Shown here one piece after another: positions 17,323 through 26,697 of a DNA stretch of 64,000 nt. Source of the stretch: [Clostridium] innocuum (lineage in GTDB: Bacteria > Bacillota_I > Bacilli_A > Erysipelotrichales > Erysipelotrichaceae); NCBI GenBank assembly GCA_012317185.1, contig CP048838.1:4340001-4404000 (forward strand). The letters are read 5' to 3'. The translations under genes were made by a program, and so were the position numbers. The notes beneath the pieces are model-generated. The model searched no databases and was not told the DNA's origin. It saw only the letters and a program-made list of their open reading frames with translations. Position 1 is the stretch's first letter. The number at the start of each line of letters is the position of its first letter.

Positions 17323-17999
17323 GTGCTTAAAAACTTAATGAGTGCAAAGCAGCATAAAGCTCCAATTGTACTTAATAATGTTCCTATTAAGTACTTTTCT
17401 TGAAAATGATTTTTATTATTATTGATATCCTTATATCTAACTAAAGTTTTTGCAGCAATAATAAAACCTATGGTAGAAATAGAATCAAAGATACATAATA
17501 AAAAAATTATAATTCTCTCTAAATATCCTATATACGTACCAATTTTTAACTCATGATTACTTTTCTCTTCTTTGAAGATAACTTTAAAGGCCAATGAAAT
17601 CAATACGCCAGTTGGTTTCACTAATATTAATATCGCTAAAATTGATATTAAAGCCATATTGGATAATATGATTGTTAAATTCATATATGACGAACATAAA
17701 TAAATAATGAATATATGTATAAACTGGTCACTGCAAAATATTAAGCACTCTTTTTCTTTGTATTTATTTTTCAGTTTAACAGAGCAAACATCGATTAACA
17801 GATGAGATAATGTGATTATTATCAATAAGGATACATTTATTTTAAAATAGATAAAAAGTAAAACAAAAGGTATTGAATAAATAATTGAATGTATCAGCAT
17901 AAAAGTGTTTAAGTTTTCTTTATTCTTTGCTACTTCATCACTTTGCAAATAAAAATCTCCAACAACATGGAAAATAATAAATAATAACATATTATGCAT
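17319..17999 (-). CDS. DUF3307 membrane protein, partner of SatD-like gene
   Basis: The 226-residue protein has about six to seven hydrophobic spans and the DUF3307 signature HVVGDFYLQSDEVAKNK near the start, then a second motif SHLLIDVCSVKLK with paired His and Asp. The polar His/Asp residues inside spans suggest a membrane enzyme or channel, but the function is not known. ATG 17999 follows GAGGAG by seven bases and overlaps the SatD-like gene by eight bases, so the two are co-translated. The pair is visibly AT-richer than the lysS side. Confidence 0.75.
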   Translation of the reverse strand: MHNMLLFIIFHVVGDFYLQSDEVAKNKENLNTFMLIHSIIYSIPFVLLFIYFKINVSLLIIITLSHLLIDVCSVKLKNKYKEKECLIFCSDQFIHIFIIYLCSSYMNLTIILSNMALISILAILILVKPTGVLISLAFKVIFKEEKSNHELKIGTYIGYLERIIIFLLCIFDSISTIGFIIAAKTLVRYKDINNNKNHFQEKYLIGTLLSTIGALCCFALIKFLST

Positions 18000-18882
18000 T
18001 ATCAAGCTCCTCAATCAGCCAACAAGCAACAGAAAAATCAATTTTTCTATTTTCATCTATATTTCCTAAGCGAATATGTTTATCAATATTTTGACGTGTA
18101 GTTCCTAATATTTCTGAAATCATTGTAGACATTCCCTTCTTCCATGTATTTTCCACTAACATATTACTATCCTCTAAAAGTTTGCGTAATGGCATAAAAT
18201 TTACTTGACCAATATCATTTGAAATAACTATGTTGTTTTTCAATTCTCCCTTAGGAGAACTTCCGATTCTTGCATAACTCAAAGACTGCACAGGTACTAT
18301 ATTAGCTTTCATCTCTAATATAAAATTTAATTGGTCTTTAAATTCAATGTACGAAACCATAATGTTTTCATCAAAAATTGGATATAATAATTCGGCAATT
18401 AATTTAACATTTTGTACATTCACCGATTGTTGTCTTTGAAGCAGCTGTGACGAGTATAACATTGCATTCAAATATTTATCCTTTTTTGTTTTCGTATTTA
18501 TTCTAATTCCAAAACTATTTTTACCAGAAAAACTTTCTATAGCATATCTAGCATTATGATATACTTCACCGTCTAATTCGGATGATTTCCAATTTTCATT
18601 ATCAAATGCTAATTCTCCATATCCAATTCCTGCCCTAATTTTTACTGGATAACAAATCATCATGCAAAACCGAACACATAAATACGCTGCCAATGGTTCA
18701 TAAAACAAGCCTTGAATTTCATCCCCTGCACTAAACATTAATGGTTTCTTTAAAGATTTATAAAATATTTTATTCAAGTACACAATAATACATTTCATAA
18801 ATTCTTGGATTTCATTACGATTTTTATATTTCCTAGAATCAACTATGTCGATCATAATAGAACAATACTTTTTATTTGACAA
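17992..18882 (-). CDS. SatD-like protein (nucleotide-cyclase-like domain plus C-terminal HTH)
   Basis: The 296-residue protein resembles the SatD family, named for a streptococcal gene of the secretion and acid tolerance operon. The N-part has MIDIVDSR, SAGDEIQGLF and IRAGIGYGEL, a pattern like class III cyclase/GGDEF folds with a metal-binding Asp. The last ~45 residues (ISEILGTTRQNIDKHIRLGN) form a helix-turn-helix. It may be a nucleotide-sensing regulator or make a signal for the downstream DUF3307 membrane protein; both are inference. TTG 18882 is preferred because AGAGGTGA lies 5 bases upstream; GTG 18891 overlaps that site. Confidence 0.7.
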   Translation of the reverse strand: MSNKKYCSIMIDIVDSRKYKNRNEIQEFMKCIIVYLNKIFYKSLKKPLMFSAGDEIQGLFYEPLAAYLCVRFCMMICYPVKIRAGIGYGELAFDNENWKSSELDGEVYHNARYAIESFSGKNSFGIRINTKTKKDKYLNAMLYSSQLLQRQQSVNVQNVKLIAELLYPIFDENIMVSYIEFKDQLNFILEMKANIVPVQSLSYARIGSSPKGELKNNIVISNDIGQVNFMPLRKLLEDSNMLVENTWKKGMSTMISEILGTTRQNIDKHIRLGNIDENRKIDFSVACWLIEELDNA

Positions 18883-18902
18883 TGTCTTCACCTCTTAAAT
18901 CA

Positions 18903-18982
18903 AGTATATAGTAAATAGAAAAACAACGCAACCCAAATAGGTTGCGTTATTTAATCGCATCCTATTTGGGTTGCGTTACTTT
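18903..18982 (-). promoter_or_regulatory. lysS terminator doubling as SatD-like gene promoter/operator
   Basis: A perfect 17-bp inverted repeat (18925-18941 and 18961-18977, arms AACGCAACCCAAATAGG and its complement) follows lysS. On the minus strand it runs into GTTTTTC, as a terminator should. The promoter-distal arm also contains TTGCGT, which is 17 bases from TATACT (18905-18910), giving a promoter for the SatD-like gene. A third TTGCGTT copy (18942-18948) allows an alternative hairpin. Confidence 0.6.
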
Positions 18983-20465
18983 ATTTGTTAAGACGCATGT
19001 GTGGGAACAGCAACACTTCCCGTATCGTCTGTGAATTTGTCAACAGCATCACCAGTCTGTCAATTCCCAATCCAACACCACCGGTTGGCGGCAGACCATA
19101 CTCCAATGCCTCCACATAATCCGTATCCATCTCATTTGCTTCATCATCCCCCAGATCACGCAGCTTCAGCTGATTCTCAAAACGCTCTCTTTGATCAATC
19201 GGATCATTCAGCTCAGAGAATGCATTCGCATACTCATGCCCGTCAATAAACAGCTCATAGCGATCCGCAAATCTAGGATCCTGCGCATTCTTCTTCGCAA
19301 GCGGACTGATTTCCACCGGATGCCCATATACATATGTTGGCTGAATCAGCGTTTCCTCAACATACTTCTCAAAAAACAGATTGATAATATGTCCGACACT
19401 GTTATGCTTCTTCTCAACCTCAATATCATGCTCCTTCGCAATTGCACATGCATCCGCAAAGCTCATCTCCTGCCAGAAATCAACACCGCATGCTTCCTTG
19501 ATACCATCCACCATATGTAATCTCTTAAACGGTGCCTTCAAAGAAATCGTCTTATCCTGCCACTCGATTTCTGTGGTACCGCATACCTTCTCTGCCACAT
19601 GATTCAACAGACCTTCCACCAGATCCATCATCCCGCTCAGATCAGAATATGCCACATAGGCCTCCACCGTTGTAAACTCCGGATTGTGTGTAGCATCCAT
19701 TCCCTCATTACGGAATAATCTGCCAATCTCATATACACCCTCAAGGCCACCGACGATCAGTCTCTTCAAAGGCAGCTCTGTTGCGATACGCAGATAAAAC
19801 GGCATATCCAGTGTATTGTGATGCGTCACGAACGGTCTTGCACTTGCTCCACCCAGAATCGGCTGCAGCACCGGTGTCTCCACCTCAACCAAGCCTTCAT
19901 TATCCAGATAATTCTGAATAGCACGGATAATTCTAGGTCTTGTCAATGCGATACGCTTGCTGTTTTCATTGGTAATCAAGTCCACATAACGGCGGCGGAA
20001 ACGCTCCTCCACATCCTGTAAGCCATGATACTTCTCAGGAAGCGGGCGCAGTGCCTTCGTCAGATGCGTATACACCTCGGCCTTTACAGAAAGCTCTCCA
20101 TGATTTGTCTTCATGACCTTTCCTTCAATTCCTACAATATCTCCAAGATCCGACTTCTTGAACACCTCATAGGCCTCTTCACCGATGACATCCTTACGAA
20201 CATAAATCTGAATCTGTCCGTCGATATCCTGAATATGCATGAAGCCGGCCTTTCCCTGACGTCTCTTCGTCATGATACGTCCCGCAATTTTCACTGTCAG
20301 ATCTTTTTCTTCCAGCTCTTCCTTCGTACAGTCTTCATATGCTGCACGTATTTCTCCGGATTTGTGTGTTCTCTGATATGCATGCCCGAACGGCTCGATG
20401 CCCATGGCACGCAGATCTTCCATTTTCTGTCGACGGATAACTTCCTGTTCAGTTAACTTTTCCAT
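18981..20465 (-). CDS. lysS: Lysyl-tRNA synthetase (class II)
   Basis: The 494-residue LysRS has the N-terminal OB fold (KIAGRIMTKRRQGKAGFMHIQD) and the class II catalytic motifs: RFRRRYVDL, PFYLRIATELPLKRL, RNEGMDATHNPEFT and the terminal GLGIDRLVMLLT. It charges tRNA-Lys. ATG 20465 follows AAAAGGAG and gives the usual family length; the longer frame runs into the T-box. Control is by the upstream T-box. Confidence 0.97.
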   Translation of the reverse strand: MEKLTEQEVIRRQKMEDLRAMGIEPFGHAYQRTHKSGEIRAAYEDCTKEELEEKDLTVKIAGRIMTKRRQGKAGFMHIQDIDGQIQIYVRKDVIGEEAYEVFKKSDLGDIVGIEGKVMKTNHGELSVKAEVYTHLTKALRPLPEKYHGLQDVEERFRRRYVDLITNENSKRIALTRPRIIRAIQNYLDNEGLVEVETPVLQPILGGASARPFVTHHNTLDMPFYLRIATELPLKRLIVGGLEGVYEIGRLFRNEGMDATHNPEFTTVEAYVAYSDLSGMMDLVEGLLNHVAEKVCGTTEIEWQDKTISLKAPFKRLHMVDGIKEACGVDFWQEMSFADACAIAKEHDIEVEKKHNSVGHIINLFFEKYVEETLIQPTYVYGHPVEISPLAKKNAQDPRFADRYELFIDGHEYANAFSELNDPIDQRERFENQLKLRDLGDDEANEMDTDYVEALEYGLPPTGGVGLGIDRLVMLLTNSQTIREVLLFPHMRLNK

Positions 20466-20491
20466 AATCTGCTCCTTTTCTATTTCCATAT

Positions 20492-20723
20492 AAAAAGCTC
20501 TCTTCCAACATAGGGACGAGAGCTTCATCGTGGTACCACCCTAATTCGCCGGCAGGTTTCCCCGCGCAGCCTTAGTGACTGTGTTTCAAGTCTCTTCGTA
20601 ACGTGAAGGAAACGTCCTGATCGGAAAGCTCCAAGTCTTTATTTCCTGCAGGTTCCACTGCTGCACTCTCACCAAACGTGCATACTCTCTGAAAGCTTTC
20701 ACAAACAGTACTCTCTTATCACA
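20492..20723 (-). promoter_or_regulatory. T-box leader of lysS
   Basis: The minus strand carries the T-box sequence AGGGTGGTACCACG (20529-20542). It is followed by a terminator with arms AAGCTCTC/GAGAGCTT and a T-run (20492-20525). Upstream is a long stem I with the AGAGAGTA element near 20711. Uncharged tRNA would pair with the T-box bulge and favour the antiterminator. AAAGAC at 20635-20640 may hold a Lys specifier (AAA/AAG), but I could not fold stem I to confirm it. Confidence 0.9.
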
Positions 20724-20951
20724 GCCATATTTACGATTATGATTATATAGACAAACCCTGCCTTTGTCAATCGAAAACTCCTTAAAATTACCGATAAAAC
20801 AAGGCTTTCCATGATTCCTTCCTTATGGTGAAAGGTTTACGAATACCATGTGGATGACAAGCCCTTCAAATGCTTCAGCACTTCATACAAGCCCTTCAGC
20901 TATTGCTGTCGGCACGCCATTTCAAGAATATGCAGCTTCCCGTTACCGGCA

Positions 20952-22646
20952 TCAAAGTGCTTTGTCATCCACCTGATCCAGATAGCTGCGCACTGCCTTC
21001 ATGACATCCTTTAAGCACCCATCCGCAAATGGAACCTTCAGATTCGCTGCCGCAACGATTTGCGTGAATGTCTTCGTTCCACCAATCTGACAGATGCGAT
21101 AATAGTCCTCAAATGCGTTTTCATCCTTCTGATACAGACGATACCAGAACTGCAATGCACACACCTGTGCCAGTGTATAATCAATATAATAGAACGGTGT
21201 CATAAAGATATGACTCTGACGGAACCACCATCCTCCATTCTCCAGAAATTCACAGTCCGTATAATCCTTATGCGGCAGATACTGTTTTTCCAGTCTTCTC
21301 CAGGTCTGCCGTCTTTCCGCCGGAGTCATTTCCGGATGCTCATACACCTCATGCTGGAAATGATCCACCAGAACGCCGTAAGGGATGAACTTAGCGGCTC
21401 CACCAAGATGAAGGAATCGATACTTGTCCGCATCCTCCTCAAAGAAGGTCTCCATCCACGGCCATGTAAAGAATTCCATACTCATAGAGTGAATTTCACA
21501 GCTCTCATAGGTTGGCCAGATACACTCCACCGGTCGGATTCCCATGGAAGTAAACACCTGGAAGGCATGCCCTGCCTCATGAGTGAGAACCTCCGCATCA
21601 TGGCTTGTCTTATTAAAATTACTGAAAATAAACGGAGAGCGATCTTCGGCAAACACGGTGCAATAGCCTCCGCCTGCCTTTCCCTTTTTACTGTCAAGAT
21701 CCAGCAGGTCATGCTCCACCATAAAATCAAAGAACGTTCCACAGCGTTCATCCAGCTCATGATACATTGTGTTTGCGCGTGCAATCATTTCCTGTGTATC
21801 GTATTTCGGTGTCGGGTTGCCGCTTGCAAATTCGTATTTTTCATCGTATACGTGCAGCCTGTCATAGCCTAAACGTTCCCGCTGCCGTTCATATAATGCA
21901 TTGCATAACGGTACAACATCCTCCAGAACCTGCCGGCGGTAATTTGCCACATCCTCCTGCTTGTAATCAAAGCGGCACTGCAGCATATATGCCAGCTCAA
22001 CATAATTCTTATAGCCCAGCTTTTTCGCCATGCGATCGCGTACCTTAACCATGCGGTCATATAAATCATCAATCTCATCCTGGTGTGACTGCATCCATCC
22101 CCAGTATGCCTGGGTGGCTCGTTTACGAATGTCACGATCATCACATTCCATCTTTACACCAAGCTCTGATAGGGTATAGATATCACCATCGAAGGGAATC
22201 TGCGCACTGGCTATCAGCTTCTGATAACTGCTCTGCAAACGGTTTTCCTCCTGCAGCTCTTCGATTATTTCATCACAAAAGCTCTTCTGTGCAAACTCCG
22301 CAAGCAGGAAATAGGTTTCCGGAACATCCTTTTTCAATTCCTCCGCAAACGGTGAAGCCAGCACCTCTTTGTCAAACGCCGTTGTCAGGGACTTCATCTT
22401 CGGCATTGCCTCGTCCCAGTAATCGTTTTCCTTCTGATAAAAGGCATCGTTTGTATTGATCGTATAGCGGACATAACAGATATTATACATCGTATCCAGA
22501 TGCTCAAATGCCCGTTTCCCCTCATCAAAAGCTTTCTTGAAGCTTTGATAGTCCTTTGCTTCCTTCAGCCTGGTGCCTGCCTGCTGCATTGCCTCTGCAT
22601 AAGCCTCAAAGCTGTAACGCTCATAGTTATAATCCTTAAATTTCAT
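20952..22646 (-). CDS. M3-family oligoendopeptidase (PepF-like)
   Basis: The 564-residue zinc metallopeptidase has the M3 signature LTHEAGHAFQVF (HExxH with downstream Glu in the ECIWPTYESCEIHSM segment). The C-terminal FWYRLYQKDENAF region is usual for M3 oligoendopeptidases. It would cleave cytosolic oligopeptides. ATG 22646 follows GAGGTGAT. A TATAAT -10 lies about 15 bases before that site. The 190 bp between it and the lysS T-box hold no gene. Confidence 0.93.
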   Translation of the reverse strand: MKFKDYNYERYSFEAYAEAMQQAGTRLKEAKDYQSFKKAFDEGKRAFEHLDTMYNICYVRYTINTNDAFYQKENDYWDEAMPKMKSLTTAFDKEVLASPFAEELKKDVPETYFLLAEFAQKSFCDEIIEELQEENRLQSSYQKLIASAQIPFDGDIYTLSELGVKMECDDRDIRKRATQAYWGWMQSHQDEIDDLYDRMVKVRDRMAKKLGYKNYVELAYMLQCRFDYKQEDVANYRRQVLEDVVPLCNALYERQRERLGYDRLHVYDEKYEFASGNPTPKYDTQEMIARANTMYHELDERCGTFFDFMVEHDLLDLDSKKGKAGGGYCTVFAEDRSPFIFSNFNKTSHDAEVLTHEAGHAFQVFTSMGIRPVECIWPTYESCEIHSMSMEFFTWPWMETFFEEDADKYRFLHLGGAAKFIPYGVLVDHFQHEVYEHPEMTPAERRQTWRRLEKQYLPHKDYTDCEFLENGGWWFRQSHIFMTPFYYIDYTLAQVCALQFWYRLYQKDENAFEDYYRICQIGGTKTFTQIVAAANLKVPFADGCLKDVMKAVRSYLDQVDDKAL

Positions 22647-22924
22647 GCTATCACCTCATCAATCATTATACGAGATATTTCATGTAAAAGATATCCAAAC
22701 AATGTGAAAATATGTCTCTTTCCTTTTGTTTATTGGATATGTACACACATATACTGATCCCTTCGTGCAAATAAAGAGAGTATTGACCATGGAAAACCAC
22801 GGCGGTTTTCAACAGATAAACAGGAATACATGCTGGGGCATTATCCCATATACCTCCTGATGATAAAATTGTTAGTAACTAAGGTATATGGATAAAAGAT
22901 CTGATTCTTCCATACCGCAATGTA
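22647..22924. other. Intergenic stretch without genes
   Basis: Besides the oligopeptidase promoter, I see one small hairpin, GAAAACC-ACGGC-GGTTTTC near 22793-22811, without a T-run on either strand. No convincing ORF. Confidence 0.4.
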
Positions 22925-22950
22925 AAAAGAAAAACCGTCTGAAACGGATG
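22925..22950 (-). terminator. Terminator of hslO-dusB operon
   Basis: CCGT-TTCAGA-CGG followed by TTTTTCTTTTT on the minus strand, 46 bases past the dusB stop. Confidence 0.7.
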
Positions 22951-22995
22951 GCATAACAAAGCACAGCGATATCTGCCCGGCTATGAAGCACCATC

Positions 22996-24018
22996 TCAAC
23001 GGTTCCCCTGTTTATACTGTTCCTGTATTCTAGCATACTCTGCTTCATATGCGGATAATATGCTTTGCATTTCCTCGTAGGTTTCGATTTTGCTCAGCTG
23101 ATCCTTGAGCTGATGGCTCTTTGGCAGCCCCTTTACATACCATGCAGCATGTCCGCGCATTTCTCGAATACCGACGAATTCACCCTTCAGATTACACAGG
23201 CGTTTTGCGTGCAGTCTGGCCATTGCGAACGTTTCCTCCAGCGTTACCTCCGGCATATGCTTACCGCATTCCAGATAATGGGCAATATCCTTGATCAGCC
23301 AGGGATCCCCCAAAACACCGCGGCCGATCATGACAGCATCACAGCCGGTTTCCTTCAGCATCCGCTTAGCATCCTCACCACTTCGCACATCGCCGTTCCC
23401 CATTACGGGAATGGATACAGCTTCCTTCACCTTTTTGATATAAGACCAATCTGCAGTCCCTTCATACATCTGTTTTCTGGTACGTCCATGCACGGCAAGT
23501 GCCTGTACTCCGACAGCCTCCAGTCCTCTGGCAAGCTCCAGACATGTAATCTGATCCAAATCCCAGCCGATCCGCATTTTCACGGTGACCGGTTTTTTCA
23601 CACTCTGAATAACCGCCCTGCTCATTTCCACAGCATGATCAACATCCTTCATCAGAGCGCTTCCCGCAAAGGATTTCACAATTTTTGTGACAGGACATCC
23701 CATATTGATATCAATGATATCACAATCGGTTTTTTCATCCAGAAATTTTGCGGCATATACCATTGTCTCTATATCATGTCCGAAAATCTGCATGGCCAAA
23801 GGATGCTCCTGTTCCTCGACATCCGTCATACCTACTGTTTTTTCATTATCATAATACAGCGCCTTATCCGAAACCATCTCTGTATAAATAAGACCGGCAC
23901 CGAATTCCTTGCAGATTACACGAAAGGCAGGATTGGATATCCCTGCCATCGGTGCGATTACCACCTGATTCGGTATTACAATATCTCTGATTTTCCAGCT
24001 GTTATTTGGCATGTGCAT
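22996..24018 (-). CDS. dusB: tRNA-dihydrouridine synthase, DusB type
   Basis: The 340-residue flavoenzyme reduces uridines in tRNA. It shows VIAPMAGISNPAFR, the catalytic-Cys segment NMGCPVTKIV, KMRIGWD, AVHGRTRKQMYEG, MGNGDV and MIGRGVLGDPW, all standard for DusB. The start is ATG 24018 (seven bases after GGAAAGG) or ATG 24012; both overlap the end of hslO, so translation is coupled. In many Firmicutes dusB lies close to hslO and lysS, as here. Confidence 0.93.
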   Translation of the reverse strand: MHMPNNSWKIRDIVIPNQVVIAPMAGISNPAFRVICKEFGAGLIYTEMVSDKALYYDNEKTVGMTDVEEQEHPLAMQIFGHDIETMVYAAKFLDEKTDCDIIDINMGCPVTKIVKSFAGSALMKDVDHAVEMSRAVIQSVKKPVTVKMRIGWDLDQITCLELARGLEAVGVQALAVHGRTRKQMYEGTADWSYIKKVKEAVSIPVMGNGDVRSGEDAKRMLKETGCDAVMIGRGVLGDPWLIKDIAHYLECGKHMPEVTLEETFAMARLHAKRLCNLKGEFVGIREMRGHAAWYVKGLPKSHQLKDQLSKIETYEEMQSILSAYEAEYARIQEQYKQGNR

Positions 24019-24892
24019 CCATAAACCTTTCCAGCTCCAGAAGCTCTTCCTCGCTGAATTGATATTTCTCTCCACAGAAATTGCAGGTAATCTCACAGCC
24101 GTGATCCTCTTCGATCATCTGCTGGCGTTCCTCCTTTGGAAGGGTTGTCAGAACACGCTTCATAGTTGCACGATCACATTTACAGCGGAATTCAATATCC
24201 TGTCCTGTCAGGATTCTGACATCGTCAAACAGATCACGTAGAATATCCTCCAGACTTTCATATTCCTGAATCATCGTGGACATATGCCTTAGATTTGCTA
24301 CAATCTGTTCCACCTTTACGATATCCTCTTCCTCTGCATCCGGAAGCATCTGGATAATCATGCCGCCTGCGGAAAGAATGGAATTATCGGTATCAACCAG
24401 TACACCGACACTGACTGCGGACGGTGTCTGTTCACTTGCGGTAAAATAGTAGGCAAAGTCATCACCGATTTCACCACTCTGCAGAGCAACGGTACCGCTC
24501 CAGTTTTCCTTCATGTTCATATCCTTCACAACTTCCAGATATCCGTCTTTTCCCACAGCAGCTCCGACCGCCAGTTTTCCGGTATCATTGTATTGCAGCA
24601 TGATATGCGGGTCACTCACAAAGCCGCGCACATGACCGTCACTGTAGGCATCTACCAGAATGGTACCGATGGGACCTCCGCCGTTGATGCGAATCGTAAT
24701 CTGTTCCTGTGCTGTTTTCAGCATGCTTCCCATCATGGAACCCACAGTTAATACGCGTCCCAGGGCAGCCGCACTTGTCGGCCATAAATCAAAACGTTTT
24801 CTTGCTTCCTCCACCATATGCGTAGAAGAGCATATATAGATTCTCACATGCTCATTGCACGCAAGCGCCTTTACTAAATAATCTTTCATCAT
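24002..24892 (-). CDS. hslO: Hsp33 redox-regulated chaperone
   Basis: The 296-residue protein is Hsp33: it has the core RIYICSSTHMVEEAR, INGGGPIGTILVDAYSDGHVRG and the C-terminal zinc switch Cys-x-Cys (CKCD) followed 30 or so residues later by Cys-x2-Cys (CNFC). Oxidation of these cysteines releases zinc and activates holdase activity. ATG 24892 follows GGGAG with 8-base spacing; an upstream in-frame start (24919) lacks this. First gene of an operon with dusB. Confidence 0.95.
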   Translation of the reverse strand: MMKDYLVKALACNEHVRIYICSSTHMVEEARKRFDLWPTSAAALGRVLTVGSMMGSMLKTAQEQITIRINGGGPIGTILVDAYSDGHVRGFVSDPHIMLQYNDTGKLAVGAAVGKDGYLEVVKDMNMKENWSGTVALQSGEIGDDFAYYFTASEQTPSAVSVGVLVDTDNSILSAGGMIIQMLPDAEEEDIVKVEQIVANLRHMSTMIQEYESLEDILRDLFDDVRILTGQDIEFRCKCDRATMKRVLTTLPKEERQQMIEEDHGCEITCNFCGEKYQFSEEELLELERFMDAHAK

Positions 24893-25033
24893 AGAAATCA
24901 CTCCCTGCCTTACAGGCAACTGTAGTATACCACAAAAACCTGCAGAATGAGAAGAAAATCGACTTCGTTATACTGTTGTGTACGTTGAATACTGCAGGCA
25001 AGGAAAAAGAGGGTGAATGTATCTGATATATAG

Positions 25034-25066
25034 AAAAAGGTACAGTATTATCTAATCCTGTACCCG
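25034..25066 (-). terminator. Terminator after the PNPOx-like gene
   Basis: GGTACAG/CTGTACC stem followed by TTTTTC on the minus strand, about 15 bases past the stop at 25080. Confidence 0.8.
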
Positions 25067-25079
25067 TCGTATGCATACG

Positions 25080-25535
25080 TTAATCGTACGGCTTGATTTC
25101 CACTGTCTTTTTATCAAAGTCTAGGAAGATCTGAAACGCATTGCGGTTCTCATCCTCATCCCATATTTCCACGAATCGCGGGGTTACCTCAATCAGAATC
25201 TCCGTATCCTCATGGCTGTATGCATTATAGCTCTGCCACAGATATTTCTTATACAAGGCTTCAAACCTTCTTCCCGGCTCGTCCACGACAAGCCCCTTGT
25301 TTACGGCGATTCCCTCTACCTGAACGCCACCTGTGCAGAGTGCCACCTGCGGGTTCCGATACAGCTGCTGTGTCTTGCGGAAATTCTTATCGGTCTTGAA
25401 ATAGATTTTCCCATCATAAAACAGACAGCTTACATTACGCACCATGACGTAATCATTAACGCTGGAGCCAAGTGCCATAATTTTGGAATCTCCCAGCTTG
25501 TGAAACAGCAATGCTACTCCTTCTTCAAATGTCAT
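25080..25535 (-). CDS. Pyridoxamine 5'-phosphate oxidase-like flavin-binding protein
   Basis: The 151-residue protein has the split-barrel pattern of small PNPOx-like proteins (KIMALGSSVNDYVMVRNVSCLFYDGKIYFKTDK, NPQVALCTGGVQVEG). These usually bind FMN or F420 and reduce unknown substrates. It lies 13 bases after ribU in the same direction, so it is under the FMN riboswitch, which supports a flavin-binding role. AAAGGAGGAAAAG precedes the ATG. Confidence 0.82.
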   Translation of the reverse strand: MTFEEGVALLFHKLGDSKIMALGSSVNDYVMVRNVSCLFYDGKIYFKTDKNFRKTQQLYRNPQVALCTGGVQVEGIAVNKGLVVDEPGRRFEALYKKYLWQSYNAYSHEDTEILIEVTPRFVEIWDEDENRNAFQIFLDFDKKTVEIKPYD

Positions 25536-25548
25536 CTTCTTTTCCTCC

Positions 25549-26157
25549 TTACTGACGATTTGCGAATCGGTGAATCATCGGACTTATTTTCTTGTATACG
25601 GCAAAGGTAATCAGGCAGCTGATACCGTATTTTATCAGGTTAAACGGTACGATGCCCAGTATCACCATGGTAGTGACAGAATTCATCATCGGATTGACCT
25701 TGGAACAGGAAAGGATAATCTGGTCCATATTCATATCATACAGGGCAACATAGAACGGAATAATCAAATACAGATTGGTCAGCACTGCAACTAAGGTACT
25801 AACCAGAGTCCCTGCCGTCATTCCCAGCAGTGCTTCCTTTCGTGTCTTCTTGTGACGGTACAGCAAAGACGCAGGCAGTACCAGGGCAACTCCCAGCAAA
25901 AAGCTCTGCAGCTCTCCGGTAAACATGGAATTGGATCCGGAAATCACCATCTGAACCATAACACGGATAAAGACAATCAGAACACCTGCCACCGGTCCCA
26001 GAGCGAAGGCTCCGATCAGCTCCGGAATTGCGGCCAGATCAAAGCTTAGAAAGGGCGGCATAAACGGAATGGGAAAGCGAAACATCATCAGTATCGCTCC
26101 CAGTGCACCAAGCATACCGATCAGGGCAAGCCGTTTTGCACTCATGTTGTTTTTCAA
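25549..26157 (-). CDS. ribU: Riboflavin ECF-transporter S component RibU
   Basis: The protein has about 202 residues and six hydrophobic spans. Typical RibU sequence is seen near the start (ALIGMLGALGAILMMFRFPIPFMPPFLSFDLAAIPELIG) and in FALGPVAGVLIVF. It would capture riboflavin and dock with the ECF energising module, which is not in this window. A TTG at 26157 is seven bases after GGAGGAG and is a better start than ATG 26145, which is too far from it. An FMN riboswitch lies upstream. Confidence 0.9.
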   Translation of the reverse strand: MKNNMSAKRLALIGMLGALGAILMMFRFPIPFMPPFLSFDLAAIPELIGAFALGPVAGVLIVFIRVMVQMVISGSNSMFTGELQSFLLGVALVLPASLLYRHKKTRKEALLGMTAGTLVSTLVAVLTNLYLIIPFYVALYDMNMDQIILSCSKVNPMMNSVTTMVILGIVPFNLIKYGISCLITFAVYKKISPMIHRFANRQ

Positions 26158-26176
26158 TTCACATCTCCTCCATTTC

Positions 26177-26216
26177 AAAAAAACACCTGACTACGAAAAA
26201 ACTCGTCTTCAGGTGT
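26177..26216 (-). terminator. FMN riboswitch expression-platform terminator
   Basis: CACCTGA...TCAGGTG followed by seven T on the minus strand, between the aptamer and ribU. FMN binding should favour this terminator. Confidence 0.85.
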
Positions 26217-26231
26217 GCGTTTACAGAAAAT

Positions 26232-26345
26232 GTCTTTTCTCATCCGGACTTTACCGTCGGTGCCAGAATTTCGCTGGCTCAGCCGCTCATTACGCGGGTC
26301 ATGGACTATTACCATCGGTAGGGAATTTCACCCTGCCACAAAGAC
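26232..26345 (-). promoter_or_regulatory. FMN riboswitch (RFN element)
   Basis: On the minus strand it shows the conserved RFN blocks: GCAGGGTGAAATTCCC, CCGATGGTAATAGTCC, CGAGC-like GTAATGAGCGGCTGAGCC, and GACGGTAAAGTCCGGATG. The outer stem is formed by GTCTTT and AAAAGAC. It would turn off ribU and the following flavin-protein gene when FMN is plentiful. Confidence 0.95.
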
Positions 26346-26402
26346 TTGTTATTCAATTTTGAATGCAGGTCATGCGTCAACACAATCTGTATATTCATTA
26401 TA

Positions 26403-26697
26403 GCTCATGAAACAGCATGTGTAAATAAGAAATAGAAATGTAATTTTTTTCATATACCTGATGCAATACACATCGCCAAGTAGAAAACAGTACAGAAAAG
26501 AAACACCGGGTTCTACCCTGTTGCTGATAAAATATGAAGATCCACCTCCTGTTTTGTAAGGTGTTTTTCATATTCATCCATCTTTAGTGTCTGTATCTTC
26601 CAACAAATATCAATAATTCGTGGATTATTTAGGAATTCAGTATCCTCCATACGTATATAGGGGTGTAAGAAGCCCTTACAGAATGGAGGACATAAAC
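26403..26697. other. Intergenic region before the Rpn-type gene
   Basis: It holds a nested inverted repeat (AATATGAA 26531-26538 with TTCATATT 26577-26584, and CACCT/AGGTG inside). No T-run follows on either strand. The minus-strand reading frames here look like chance. No convincing gene. Confidence 0.4.

Noticed and set aside
20766..20951. CAAGCCCTTCA repeat twice between the T-box and the oligopeptidase gene
   Set aside because: Two short imperfect copies without further structure; likely chance.
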